From: Candidatus Brevefilum sp.
GTDB lineage: Bacteria > Chloroflexota > Anaerolineae > Anaerolineales > Anaerolineaceae
DNA length: 5,775 bases
NCBI GenBank assembly: GCA_007119455.1
Contig: SKPR01000206.1
Coordinates: forward strand, 1-5,775
Reading direction: 5' to 3'
Of this stretch, positions 1 through 5,663 are shown one piece after another. The translations under genes were made by a program, and so were the position numbers. The notes below the pieces were generated by a model, which worked only from the letters and a program-made list of their open reading frames with translations, was not told where the DNA came from and made no database searches. How positions within the stretch are numbered: position 1 is the first letter of the stretch; each line of letters starts with the position of its first letter.

Positions 1-383
1 CATAAAGTATCAAATAATTTCAATTCTCTGACTCTGGCCAGTTCGTGCGGGTTACGGATATCCATTCCCAACAATCCGGGGCAGGTCACATCGCCATGCA
101 AAGCCCGGAACCGCATATGAAATTCACTGGCAAGGTCATAACAGCGATATTTCTGCCCACGATCAATTTCCGAGATTCCTGCGGCCAGGCCAATCACCAT
201 CAAGGCGCCACTGACTGCCCCGCAAACCTGGCCGGTGTGCCCCATTCCTCCACCGAACGGGGTTGCCAGCTTAAGCGCGGTTGAAAGATCCAGCCCATAC
301 TGCTCCGCAAAAACAGATAGAACAGATTGGGAGCAATTATAATGCTGGGCAAAAATGGCTTTTGCCTGGAGGTCAACATTCAT
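1..383 (-). CDS. C_GCAxxG_C_C family putative redox-active protein (3' end missing)
   Basis: I translated this gene by hand on the minus strand: an open frame of 127 codons from the ATG at 383, still open at the window edge, so the C-terminus is missing. The product shows the spaced cysteines that define the C_GCAxxG_C_C family: Cys17 (HYNCSQSV), Cys54 in a glycine-rich stretch (GGGMGHTGQVCGAVSGALM, residues 44-62), Cys81 (YRCYDL) and Cys101 (VTCPGLLG). The family is common in anaerobes and is thought to be redox-active or metal-binding from its conserved cysteines; its substrate is not known. There is no signal peptide, so it is probably cytoplasmic. An AAGGG ribosome-binding site lies 8 bases before the ATG. 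The gene starts 26 bases after the ribokinase stop codon on the same strand, so the two are probably co-transcribed. The family call is firm; the role is open. Confidence 0.88.
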   Translation of the reverse strand, partial: MNVDLQAKAIFAQHYNCSQSVLSVFAEQYGLDLSTALKLATPFGGGMGHTGQVCGAVSGALMVIGLAAGISEIDRGQKYRCYDLASEFHMRFRALHGDVTCPGLLGMDIRNPHELARVRELKLFDTL

Positions 384-409
384 CTTTCACACCCTTTTTT
401 CCCGCAGCT

Positions 410-1333
410 TTAACCTGAATGACCTCCACCCTGGATTTTCATCAGGCTCTCCACTGCCTCTCGGGTTGGCAACGAAGGCTGTGCACCACGTTTAGTGGCA
501 GCCAGCGCACCAGCCGCCATGCCATAACGAACCGAATCGAGCAGGGGTTTACCCTCTGCCAGAGCTACAGCCAGAGCTCCGTTAAATGCATCACCTGCGG
601 CAGTGGTGTCGACTGCGGTGATCTCATGGGCAGGCAGGTGCTGATTGATACCCTCGCCATTAATAACCCGGGCACCATTCGCACCCAAGGTTACCACCAG
701 GTTTCGGACGCCCCAGGATAAGAGGGTCTGAATCGCCTGATCGAGATCTTTTTCACCGGCTAATAAAGCCAACTCATGCTCATTGGGCGTAAGGTAATCC
801 ACATTTGAAAGCAATGATTGCGGCAAGGGTTGAGCAGGGGCCGGGTTGAGCACGACCGGTATATCATAAGCCACTGCCAGATCAATGGCAGCTGAAACAA
901 CTGTAAGCGGACATTCTAATTGGAGCAAGAGCAGGTCGGTTTCACGCATCAGAGAGCGTGTATTGTTGATATCTTCAACCGAGACCTGATGGTTAGCCCC
1001 TGAGGCAACCACGATCAGGTTTTCGCCATCATCTGCAACGGCGATCATGGCGATCCCTGTTGGAGCTTTTGAATCTTTGATCACATGGGTTGTCTTAATT
1101 TTGTCCTCAACAAGAATCTGGATGAGGCTGTCACCAAAATCATCTTTACCAACCCGTCCCACCATGGTCACATTTCCGCCCATACGGGCAGCGGCTACCG
1201 CCTGGTTGGCCCCTTTCCCGCCAGGAAATGTTTCAAAGTCACCACCTAAAACCGTTTCTCCTGGTACAGGTGAATGGGGAACTCGCACAACCAGATCCAT
1301 ATTGATACTGCCAACAACAAGTATATTTGCCAT
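410..1333 (-). CDS. rbsK: Ribokinase (PfkB family sugar kinase)
   Basis: Ribokinase phosphorylates D-ribose with ATP to ribose 5-phosphate in the cytoplasm and feeds the pentose phosphate pathway. From the ATG at 1333 the protein is 307 residues, the usual ribokinase length. Family signatures occur in order: the N-terminal GSINMDLVVRV (8-18), substrate-binding PGGKGANQA (37-45), NPAPA (163-167), TPNEHEL (182-188), nucleotide-binding TLGANGA (215-221), and the second PfkB signature DTTAAGDAFNGAL (242-254) with the catalytic base Asp248. The C-terminal KRGAQPSLP is also typical. An in-frame ATG at 1348 would add MKEGS, but no ribosome-binding site precedes it. The ATG at 1333 has GAAGGA only three bases upstream and begins where homologues begin, so I prefer it. 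The redox-protein gene follows immediately. A related PfkB specificity such as deoxyribose cannot be excluded, but the motifs match RbsK closely. Confidence 0.93.
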   Translation of the reverse strand: MANILVVGSINMDLVVRVPHSPVPGETVLGGDFETFPGGKGANQAVAAARMGGNVTMVGRVGKDDFGDSLIQILVEDKIKTTHVIKDSKAPTGIAMIAVADDGENLIVVASGANHQVSVEDINNTRSLMRETDLLLLQLECPLTVVSAAIDLAVAYDIPVVLNPAPAQPLPQSLLSNVDYLTPNEHELALLAGEKDLDQAIQTLLSWGVRNLVVTLGANGARVINGEGINQHLPAHEITAVDTTAAGDAFNGALAVALAEGKPLLDSVRYGMAAGALAATKRGAQPSLPTREAVESLMKIQGGGHSG

Positions 1334-1353
1334 TGATCCTTCTTTCATTCACT

Positions 1354-1449
1354 GATCGATCTTGAATAATTGGTCAAGGTCTTACTTAGCTCCGAGCGCT
1401 CTCCATCAAATCATATCACTTAATTACTGGCTATATGTTCGACTCGAGT
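1354..1449. promoter_or_regulatory. Three CG-centred 8-bp palindromes upstream of rbsK, possible operators
   Basis: Perfect palindromes GATCGATC (1354-1361), GAGCGCTC (1394-1401) and ACTCGAGT (1442-1449) flank the candidate rbsK promoter. All have a central CG, the hallmark of LacI-family operators, and ribose genes are often controlled by LacI-family repressors such as RbsR. The arms differ between the three sites, and no regulator gene is in the window, so a common binding protein is only a guess. Confidence 0.22.
1410..1418 (-). promoter_or_regulatory. Candidate extended -10 promoter for rbsK
   Basis: On the minus strand this reads TGATATGAT, that is, TGn followed by TATGAT, a 5/6 match to the sigma-70 -10 box with the extended -10 TG. 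No good -35 box lies 17-18 bases upstream, which extended -10 promoters can tolerate. Transcription would begin near 1400-1403 and leave a leader of about 70 bases before the ATG at 1333. This is a pattern match in AT-rich DNA. Confidence 0.35.
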
Positions 1450-1678
1450 AAAATGACTTATGGATCAGGTCTCAAGAGAAAAATATCAAGCCAATGTGTA
1501 TAAGCAATGAGTCAATTTATTAATCATGATTCAGGAATACTATAGACCAGTCAGATGAGAATGATTATACCAAACAAGCCCAGAACAACCGATATTTCGC
1601 ATGGAACATCCAGGGCAATTGCAAACTCATTTGTTACGAACCATATCAATTATTTATTCTCGTTAACCACCTCATCTT

Positions 1679-1717
1679 GCCCCCACCAACAGATTGGCGT
1701 GTTCCACTTTGCTCCAG
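1679..1717. repeat. Repeat unit A1 (39 bp)
   Basis: First of the two tandem units in copy A, from GCCCCCACCAACAG to TTTGCTCCAG. Its middle is the most diverged of the three units in the window (ATTGGCGTGTTCCAC). Copy B has no counterpart, so A1 was either gained in A or lost from B. Confidence 0.75.
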
Positions 1718-1742
1718 TGGCTGCGCACCACCTTCTCCGTTT

Positions 1743-1782
1743 GCCTCCACCAACAGAAGTTGCGGGTTCCGCTTGGCTCCAG
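1743..1782. repeat. Repeat unit A2 (40 bp)
   Basis: Second unit in copy A, closely matching the unit at 5447-5486 with three differences. It contains the small perfect inverted repeat GCGG-GTT-CCGC at 1762-1772, which is conserved in the copy B unit. Confidence 0.8.
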
Positions 1783-2135
1783 CTAAGGCATTTAATTCAT
1801 CTTTTAAAATAGGTCTCAATGATTGGAGACGTCCAGGGTTCTCAGTTAAGATTTTTCTCCAACTTTGCAATCGCCCTGAACCTCTGCTTGATAAAGATGC
1901 AGGATGGTAGAATTAAAGATAATGAGGTATTCATCGATTTCACCCTTTAAGGATTCAGTTCAAAAAGCTTGCATGGAAAAGAATTCCAGAATTGGTGTCC
2001 TTTTACACTCACGCCCTTATCAAACTCATTCGTTCCAGCGAGCTGAAAAACGTGAAATAAACAAACATGAAGTTTTTCTCCCCTACCGGGAAGATCTTCA
2101 AAATTTTGGACCGAAAATATTAAAAAAGGAAACCA

Positions 2136-3488
2136 ATGGCTCATAATCAAGAAGAAAACAAAGAACATCCTGACCTGCTGGCCAAGGCTCAAAAACCTTC
2201 AGCTGACGCGGTCGAAGCCCACGCTTACTACCGTGGTAAGATGGCGACCAATCCCAAATGCGCCATTCGTGGATTGGATGATTTTTCAATATGGTACACA
2301 CCGGGCGTGGCTGAACCCTGCCGAGCAATCGCTGAATCCCCCGAACGGGTTTACGAATTAACCAATAAGGGAAACACCGTTGCGGTTATCAGTGACGGGT
2401 CACGCGTCCTCGGCCTGGGGAATATCGGTCCGGAAGCCAGCCTCCCGGTCATGGAAGGAAAGTGCCTTCTGTATAAGTATCTGGGCGGTGTGGACGCCAT
2501 CCCGCTTGTGATCGCTGAAAACCAGCCAGATGATTTTGTTGAAACCGTTCTCCGGCTTCAGCCCGGCTTTGGTGGGATCAACCTCGAGGATATTGCCCAG
2601 CCCAAGTGTTTCCAGATCCTGGACCGTCTGACAGCAGAGGCCAGCATCCCGGTCTGGCATGATGATCAGCAGGGTACTGCAACCGTCACACTGGCTGGAT
2701 TGATGAACGCGCTTAAGGTGGTCGGAAAATCAAAGGAAGATATTCGGATCGCTTTTATCGGTGCTGGTGCGGCAGGTGCAGCCTGCACCCGGTTGATTTT
2801 CGCCTGGGGCGTGGACCCCGCCCTATCTGTGGTCGTTGATGCGGCTGGAATATTAGGAAACCACCGTAAAGATTTGATTGAAGGGTCTCCTGCCTGGCAA
2901 TTGAGCCGAATCACCAATGCCAAAGGCCGGGAGGGCGGCATCCCTGAAGCGATGAAAGGGGCAGATGTAGTGATCGCCTATTCCACCCCCGGCCCGGGCA
3001 TCATCCTGCCCACCTGGATTAAAGCCATGGCCGATGATCCCATTGTCTTTGCATGTGCCAACCCAGTGCCGGAAATCTGGCCCTGGGAAGCCAAAGAAGC
3101 GGGTGCGTCCGTTGTAGCCACTGGCCGGTCGGATTTTCACAACCAGGTCAATAATGCGCTTACCTTTCCCGCGATTTTTCGCGGTGTGCTCGACGTAAGA
3201 TCACGGGCGATCACCGATGAAATGTGTTTTGCGGCAGCAGAAGCCCTGGCTGGTTATATTGAAGATGAACTGGATAACGAACACATCCTGCCAGAGATGA
3301 CTGAGATGGCTATTTATCCTCTGCAGGCTGCTGCTGTGGGGATGAAGGCTCAGTCCCTCGGACTTGCTCAAAAACAAATGACCCATGACCAGCTATTAGA
3401 CCGGGCAATGGAATTGATCGGTGCAGCTCAGGCAGCAACAGATGTCCTGATGAATGAGAATTGCATTCCGCCTTTTCCGGAACTTTGA
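2136..3488 (+). CDS. NAD(P)-dependent malic enzyme, short bacterial form
   Basis: Malic enzyme oxidatively decarboxylates malate to pyruvate and CO2 while reducing NAD or NADP, linking the C4 acid pool to pyruvate. The protein is 450 residues and carries the malic N-domain and NAD-binding domain but no C-terminal phosphotransacetylase-like domain, so it is the short form. Visible motifs are SIWYTPGVAEPC (51-62, catalytic Tyr54), SDGSRVLGLGNIGPEA (86-101), MEGKCLLYKYLGGVDAIP (106-123, catalytic Lys109), GGINLEDI (146-153, metal-binding Glu151 and Asp152), HDDQQGTA (175-182), the Rossmann loop GAGAAGAA (209-216) and NQVNNALTFPAIFRG (336-350). Asp235 at the end of the second Rossmann strand favours NAD over NADP. 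FPA replaces the more usual FPG at 345-346. AAGGA lies five bases before the ATG. The gene appears monocistronic, or leads weakly into the next gene 110 bases downstream. Confidence 0.95.
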   Translation: MAHNQEENKEHPDLLAKAQKPSADAVEAHAYYRGKMATNPKCAIRGLDDFSIWYTPGVAEPCRAIAESPERVYELTNKGNTVAVISDGSRVLGLGNIGPEASLPVMEGKCLLYKYLGGVDAIPLVIAENQPDDFVETVLRLQPGFGGINLEDIAQPKCFQILDRLTAEASIPVWHDDQQGTATVTLAGLMNALKVVGKSKEDIRIAFIGAGAAGAACTRLIFAWGVDPALSVVVDAAGILGNHRKDLIEGSPAWQLSRITNAKGREGGIPEAMKGADVVIAYSTPGPGIILPTWIKAMADDPIVFACANPVPEIWPWEAKEAGASVVATGRSDFHNQVNNALTFPAIFRGVLDVRSRAITDEMCFAAAEALAGYIEDELDNEHILPEMTEMAIYPLQAAAVGMKAQSLGLAQKQMTHDQLLDRAMELIGAAQAATDVLMNENCIPPFPEL

Positions 3489-3499
3489 GGAGCAGCACA

Positions 3500-3540
3500 C
3501 CAGATATTCGGAAAAATAAATCTGGCGATCCTTATCCGAA
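3500..3540 (+). other. Two overlapping inverted repeats after the malic enzyme gene
   Basis: CCAGAT (3500-3505) pairs with ATCTGG (3520-3525), and TTCGGA (3507-3512), inside that loop, pairs with TCCGAA (3535-3540). The stems interleave, so they could form an H-type pseudoknot or alternative hairpins. No T-run follows, so this is not a standard intrinsic terminator. Stems of 6 bp are short and could arise by chance. Confidence 0.3.
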
Positions 3541-3598
3541 AGAGGATTAAATCACCACCAAGAAAAAATCAACTGAAATTAAATGTTTTGGAGGAAAA

Positions 3599-4153
3599 AT
3601 GAATAAAGAAGAAAAAAATATGCGGAATCTGGGGTTAATCCTTCCAGCCGGGCTGTTAATTCTGATCGTCGTCATTGTCGTCGTTTTACTTGCAATGGGT
3701 TATGACCTCCCGGAATTTTTAGTCTTTTTCTTCATCGTTTTGGGACTTTTTCTGATCTATCAGACTGCCCGGCAGTTAATGGCGAGATTTCGCATCCAAC
3801 GCGCACTCAACCTGATCAAAGGCGCCCAATCGAAAGCTGAAGCTGGAGAACCGATGGCAGCCTTAAAAATCTACAAAGACCTGCTCTTACAACTGCCGAG
3901 GGATGAATTTATGAAAACCCTCAATCGGATGAAAGATCTGTATCAGAATCAGGGTATGGACAAAGCTGTCGAGCAGGTAGATGCCATCAGAGCGGAATCT
4001 GAAGCATTCTTTGAAAAAACAAGTATGGCCAAACGAATCACGCTTAAAGACCGGCGCGAATGGCAGGCCAAGGCCATTGAATTAAGGAATATGATCCAAG
4101 CCTTACCTGTGGAAGAAGACCAGGATCTGGCCGATGTTCATTCTGAAGAATAA
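3599..4153 (+). CDS. Two-helix membrane protein with a TPR-like cytoplasmic domain
   Basis: I do not recognise a named family. The 184-residue product starts with a short charged segment (MNKEEKNMRN), then two hydrophobic helices at about 12-33 and 37-55. The linker is short (MGYDLPEF) and basic residues follow the second helix (ARQLMARFRIQR). This predicts a hairpin with both ends in the cytoplasm. Residues 64-118 look like tetratricopeptide-type helices: AQSKAEAGEPMAALKIYKDL then LLQLP, with the Ala, Gly, Tyr and Pro spacing of a TPR, then a further amphipathic helix. The remainder is charged and helical and ends in an acidic tail. GGAGG four bases before the ATG is a strong ribosome-binding site. 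The stop codon lies 12 bases before the next ATG, so the two are one transcription unit. A scaffold or partner-binding role is an inference from the architecture. Confidence 0.85.
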   Translation: MNKEEKNMRNLGLILPAGLLILIVVIVVVLLAMGYDLPEFLVFFFIVLGLFLIYQTARQLMARFRIQRALNLIKGAQSKAEAGEPMAALKIYKDLLLQLPRDEFMKTLNRMKDLYQNQGMDKAVEQVDAIRAESEAFFEKTSMAKRITLKDRREWQAKAIELRNMIQALPVEEDQDLADVHSEE

Positions 4154-4165
4154 AGGAGCATTTTG

Positions 4166-5179
4166 ATGCCAAAACCAAAATTGACCTTTTTCTGTGAACT
4201 CCCAACACAAGAACTCAATAAGCTATTCGATGGCCGGTTTGTGATTGATGACCTGAAAGACCTGAATGCCAGCTTGAGCCTGGGAATCATCGATCTTTCT
4301 GATGACCGAGCAGTCGTCGTCAAAAGATTGAACGAGGCGGGTGTGCCGGTCATTGCCTGGTTATTACTACCTGAAGAAGAAGGATACTGGTTCAATATCG
4401 ATAATTTTAAGGAAGCTACAGCCCGTTATGTAGCCTTCAAAGCCTGGTCATCGAAACATAACCTTCAGTGGGATGCGATCGGCCTGGATATCGAGATTAA
4501 CCTCAATGAACTCAGACTGATCATGGAAGATAAACCAGACCAGGATTTTATTAAGACCCTCTTCAAACGGTTCTTTGACAAACAGAGGGTGTTGCGATCC
4601 CAGCGCACATACCAGGCTCTTGTTGACCTGATTCGAGCTGATGGATATCGGGTTGAGAGTTATCATCTCCCGGTGATCATTGAAGAACGGCGAGCAAAGG
4701 GAACTATTTTGCAACGGCTCACAGGGCTGGTAGACCTTGAAACAGATCTTGAGGTTTTGATGCTTTACTCAAGTTTTCTAAGACCGGATGGCGCGGCCGT
4801 TCTTTGGAGTTATGCTCCAGATGCGGATTCCGTCGGGGTAGGCAGCACGGGTGGTGGTGTCGAAGTCGAAGGAGTCAACGATATAGAACCCCTGACCTGG
4901 GAAGAATTCTCACGGGATTTACGCTTGTGTGTAATGCGCGAAAAACCCATACATGTGTTCAGCCTTGAGGGTTGTGCCAGACAGGGTTTTCTCTCAAAGT
5001 TGAGCTCATTTAATTGGGACCAGCCAGTAACCGTGCCCGCTGAGGTTGCCCGGGTCAATTTATTCCGCACCCTGCTGGCAACACTACTCTGGATATTAGA
5101 ACGTCCCTGGGTAATCTTGGTTGGCCTGGCAACGCTGATCGGTTTGGGTTTTCTAATTAAGCACAAACAAAAGAAATAG
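4166..5179 (+). CDS. Uncharacterised protein, probable TIM-barrel (GH18-like motif) with C-terminal membrane anchor
   Basis: The product is 337 residues from the ATG at 4166, which has GGAG seven bases upstream; an in-frame TTG at 4163 directly before it is a less likely start. I do not recognise a named family. Strand-like segments recur at barrel spacing: LTFFCEL (6-12), LSLGIIDL (37-44), VPVIAWLLL (60-68), WDAIGLDIE (102-110), YRVESYHLPVI (161-171), LEVLMLYSSF (195-204), AAVLWSYAP (210-218) and IHVFSLEG (262-269). The fourth ends in D103-x-x-G-x-D108-x-E110, close to the DxxDxDxE catalytic motif of GH18 glycosidases, but with Gly at one Asp position. The C-terminus has hydrophobic segments at about 298-311 and 315-331, then a basic tail (KHKQKK). 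There is no N-terminal signal peptide, so the barrel should face the cytoplasm. It is co-transcribed with the TPR-like membrane protein. Glycosidase activity is unproven. Confidence 0.85.
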   Translation: MPKPKLTFFCELPTQELNKLFDGRFVIDDLKDLNASLSLGIIDLSDDRAVVVKRLNEAGVPVIAWLLLPEEEGYWFNIDNFKEATARYVAFKAWSSKHNLQWDAIGLDIEINLNELRLIMEDKPDQDFIKTLFKRFFDKQRVLRSQRTYQALVDLIRADGYRVESYHLPVIIEERRAKGTILQRLTGLVDLETDLEVLMLYSSFLRPDGAAVLWSYAPDADSVGVGSTGGGVEVEGVNDIEPLTWEEFSRDLRLCVMREKPIHVFSLEGCARQGFLSKLSSFNWDQPVTVPAEVARVNLFRTLLATLLWILERPWVILVGLATLIGLGFLIKHKQKK

Positions 5180-5234
5180 CCAAATGGCCAGGCGTATGAC
5201 CGACCTAATGCCCGGTGGCAACGATGGCCTTTGG
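5180..5234 (+). terminator. Possible terminator hairpin after the two-gene membrane unit
   Basis: CCAAATGGCCA (5180-5190), starting directly after the TAG stop, pairs with TGGCCTTTGG (5225-5234). That gives ten base pairs with T5185 bulged. A small inner stem, ACCG (5199-5202) with CGGT (5213-5216), may form in the loop. Only TTTATG follows, so the U-tract is poor. It could be a weak intrinsic terminator or an mRNA 3'-end structure. Confidence 0.4.
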
Positions 5235-5268
5235 TTTATGATATCTTTGATCATGCATCCACCGAGGC

Positions 5269-5602
5269 ACAACCGATGAGCCAGAAATTAACTTCAACAA
5301 TCAATTTTCAATGAATTTTTCGATCTCACAGAATATGGAACATACGGGATTATGACAGCACAATCGTAAAGTCATTCGTTTGGATTACTCATTTGTACTC
5401 GTGATTTAATCGCCTCATCCACCGCTATGCACCGCCTTCTCCGTTTGCCCCCACCAACAGAAGGTGCGGGTTCCGCTTTGCTCCAGCGAAGGCTTTTAAA
5501 AATTTTAATATAAGGCAAATTTCCACCTAATGAGATATTGCGTTCAATAATTAATATTTTTTCCTCAACTTTACGATTGCCCTGGGGAAAATGACTCTGC
5601 TT
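5269..5602. repeat. Intergenic repeat, copy B (single unit)
   Basis: This is the partner of copy A at 1585-1891, in the same orientation. The core 5429-5493 matches 1725-1789 at 60 of 65 positions. Colinear flanking matches are ACAACCGAT (5269), ATGGAACAT (5335), ACTCATTTGT (5387), CCTCATC (5413) and a right arm at about 5555-5602. The distance from the core GCTCCAG to the right arm is about 76 bases in both copies, although the sequence between is diverged. Copy B has one unit, at 5447-5486, where A has two. Core GCCTTC (5434-5439) and GAAGGC (5488-5493) form an outer inverted repeat. The outer limits are approximate. Confidence 0.8.
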
Positions 5603-5663
5603 TTATGGCCGATACATTATATTTATTTCCTCAGCAATCTAAAACAAATAAAAGGTAAACATC

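Larger units (their letters stand above)
1585..1891. repeat. Intergenic repeat, copy A (two tandem units)
   Basis: The best-conserved part, 1725-1789, aligns without gaps to 5429-5493 with 60 of 65 identical bases. Two related units lie here in tandem, at 1679-1717 and 1743-1782, with a 64-base period. Each begins GCC(C/T)CCACCAACAG and ends GCTCCAG. Weaker colinear matches to copy B extend on both sides: ACAACCGAT at 1585, ATGGAACAT at 1601, ACTCATTTGT at 1625, and a segment at about 1850-1890 (TTTTTCTCCAACTTTGC, then GCCCTG, then CTCTGCTT). No conserved reading frame runs through both copies, so this looks like a non-coding repeat. The core is certain; the outer limits are approximate. Confidence 0.82.
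1349..2135. other. Long divergent intergenic region between rbsK and the malic enzyme gene
   Basis: About 790 bases separate two divergent genes, and no convincing gene lies between them. The short open frames here lack ribosome-binding sites and family motifs. The left part (about 1350-1450) holds a candidate minus-strand promoter and palindromes for rbsK. A perfect 10-base palindrome, AATCATGATT, lies at 1522-1531. The middle (about 1585-1891) is repeat copy A. The right part (1892-2135) must carry the malic enzyme promoter and leader. I see TTGATA at 1888-1893 and GATAAT at 1918-1923, but the 24-base gap between them is too long for a standard sigma-70 site, so I do not call that promoter. 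Confidence 0.7.
5180..5663. other. Intergenic region with possible terminator and repeat copy B
   Basis: About 480 bases without a gene. It holds the hairpin just after the stop codon, then repeat copy B (about 5269-5602), then an AT-rich stretch with CATTATATTTATT near 5617-5629. That stretch may contain a -10 element for the gene at 5664, but no clear -35 box pairs with it. I see no RNA gene or small reading frame with a ribosome-binding site. Confidence 0.6.

Noticed and set aside
419..721. Plus-strand open frames inside rbsK, including 1047-1355
   Set aside because: They are antisense to a complete ribokinase with all its motifs in place, so they are frame shadows.
1679..1782. CRISPR array
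   Set aside because: Only two diverged units with one 25-base spacer, a third isolated unit far away, and no cas genes. The spacer itself is conserved at the other locus, unlike a CRISPR spacer.
1555..1812. An 85-codon plus-strand open frame over the rbsK upstream region and repeat copy A
   Set aside because: It spans low-constraint intergenic DNA and the repeat, has no ribosome-binding site, and its composition does not look coding.
1646..1870. A 74-codon open frame on the minus strand across repeat copy A
   Set aside because: The translation (SGTRQSV, LLLVEANGEGG) just reflects the repeat. The frame is not preserved in copy B, where the same strand runs through different codons and a one-unit deletion, and no domain is recognisable.
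1888..1923. Sigma-70 promoter for malic enzyme from TTGATA (1888-1893) and GATAAT (1918-1923)
   Set aside because: The 24-base spacing is outside the usable range and no better pair was found.
1904..2146. An 80-codon plus-strand open frame overlapping the malic enzyme start
   Set aside because: No properly spaced ribosome-binding site, no recognisable domain, and it runs into the malic enzyme start and its clear AAGGA site.
4810..5166. A 118-codon minus-strand open frame opposite the barrel protein gene
   Set aside because: It is antisense to a well-supported plus-strand gene, rich in Ser/Thr/Pro as antisense translations often are, with no own start signals.
1585..5602. Composite transposon bounded by the direct repeats
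   Set aside because: No transposase, terminal inverted repeats or target-site duplications are visible, and the repeats are short and diverged.
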